Part shown: piece by piece, positions 5,731 through 5,935 of the stretch
How positions within the stretch are numbered: position 1 is the stretch's first letter
How the letters are laid out: each line of letters begins with the position of its first letter
Origin: Lysobacteraceae bacterium
Lineage (GTDB): Bacteria > Pseudomonadota > Gammaproteobacteria > Steroidobacterales > Steroidobacteraceae
NCBI GenBank assembly: GCA_012516015.1
Contig: JAAYXG010000535.1
Location: 1-5,935 of the forward strand
Length of the DNA stretch: 5,935 nucleotides
Reading direction: 5' to 3'
Translations under genes and position numbers: made by a program
Notes under the pieces: generated by a model
The model's input: only the letters and a program-made list of their open reading frames with translations
The model's database searches: none
Told to the model about the DNA's origin: nothing

Positions 5731-5935
5731 ATGAAGCGTCGATATGATCTGAGCTCTCTCATTCGCTCTTTGCGCGCGTTCTTCGCAGGTCGGCGCAAGT
5801 CGGATGCGGCGCTCGCGCGGCTTCTACGCTCGAGCTCGGGCGAGCACACGGTGTGGAAGCAAACGACGCTCGACTCGAAGACGCCCCTATGCCCCGAGTG
5901 CGGCGCCGCGATGATTCACGCAGTAGGCAAGCGAA
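5731..5935 (+). CDS. Start of a protein with a zinc-ribbon knuckle, cut by the window end
   Basis: An ATG at 5731 opens a frame that stays open to the end of the window (68 complete codons). The N-terminus is basic and helical (MKRRYDLSSLIRSLRAFF, then GRRKSDAALARLL). After a short linker (SGEHTVWKQTTLDSK), PLCPECGAAMIHAVGKR shows a CPxCG knuckle at about residues 55-59. That is the first half of a zinc ribbon; the second cysteine pair would lie beyond the window. The 'CPECGAAMI' pattern resembles zinc ribbons of the topoisomerase I C-terminal type and several nuclease-associated ribbons, but many families share it. No good Shine-Dalgarno is seen. The start lies 31 bases after the T-run of the terminator, so the gene probably has its own promoter. 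The short visible length limits confidence in both start and function. Confidence 0.55.
   Translation, partial: MKRRYDLSSLIRSLRAFFAGRRKSDAALARLLRSSSGEHTVWKQTTLDSKTPLCPECGAAMIHAVGKR

Noticed and set aside
5565..5849. 94-codon open frame on the minus strand at the right end
   Set aside because: It runs backward through the strong terminator and the start of the zinc-ribbon gene, is rich in Arg and Ser, and has no recognisable motif.

Overview
The window looks like a chromosomal housekeeping segment of a GC-rich (about 60% by eye) proteobacterium. A gammaproteobacterium is most likely, because ppsR and ppsA stand back to back as they do in Escherichia coli and relatives, and the proteins read as proteobacterial. 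Codon use is uniform and rich in GCG, CGC and TCG. I see no transposase, integrase, CRISPR array, tRNA or rRNA.

Layout, left to right. (1) The 3' part of a small unrecognised gene (1-315, +) ends tail to tail with ppsR (396-1220, -). The 80 bp between their stop codons is almost filled by a long imperfect inverted repeat made of degenerate 7-bp units. (2) ppsR and ppsA (1384-3750, +) are divergent around a 163-bp control region. (3) A hairpin without a T-run follows ppsA. Then comes a zeta-class glutathione transferase of the maleylacetoacetate isomerase type (3842-4486, +). (4) That gene converges on a 123-residue SpoIIAA/STAS-like protein (4497-4868, -), and a short palindrome joins the two stop codons. 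(5) A 251-bp divergent intergenic region leads to a small exported, low-complexity protein with two cysteines (5120-5542, +). (6) A 188-bp non-coding stretch with a strong intrinsic terminator follows. (7) The last gene (from 5731, +) runs off the window and shows the first half of a zinc ribbon.

Functionally, the core is the pyruvate/PEP node. PpsA makes PEP from pyruvate for gluconeogenesis, and PpsR switches PpsA off and on by phosphorylating and dephosphorylating a threonine next to the catalytic histidine. Both target residues are present here (Thr413 and His415). The maleylacetoacetate isomerase would feed fumarate and acetoacetate from tyrosine breakdown into the same central metabolism, but no other gene of that route is in the window, so the link is only suggestive. 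No previously undescribed multi-gene system is evident. The unusual items are the heptad inverted repeat, the palindromic convergent ends, the exported two-cysteine protein with the non-coding region behind it, and the truncated zinc-ribbon gene.
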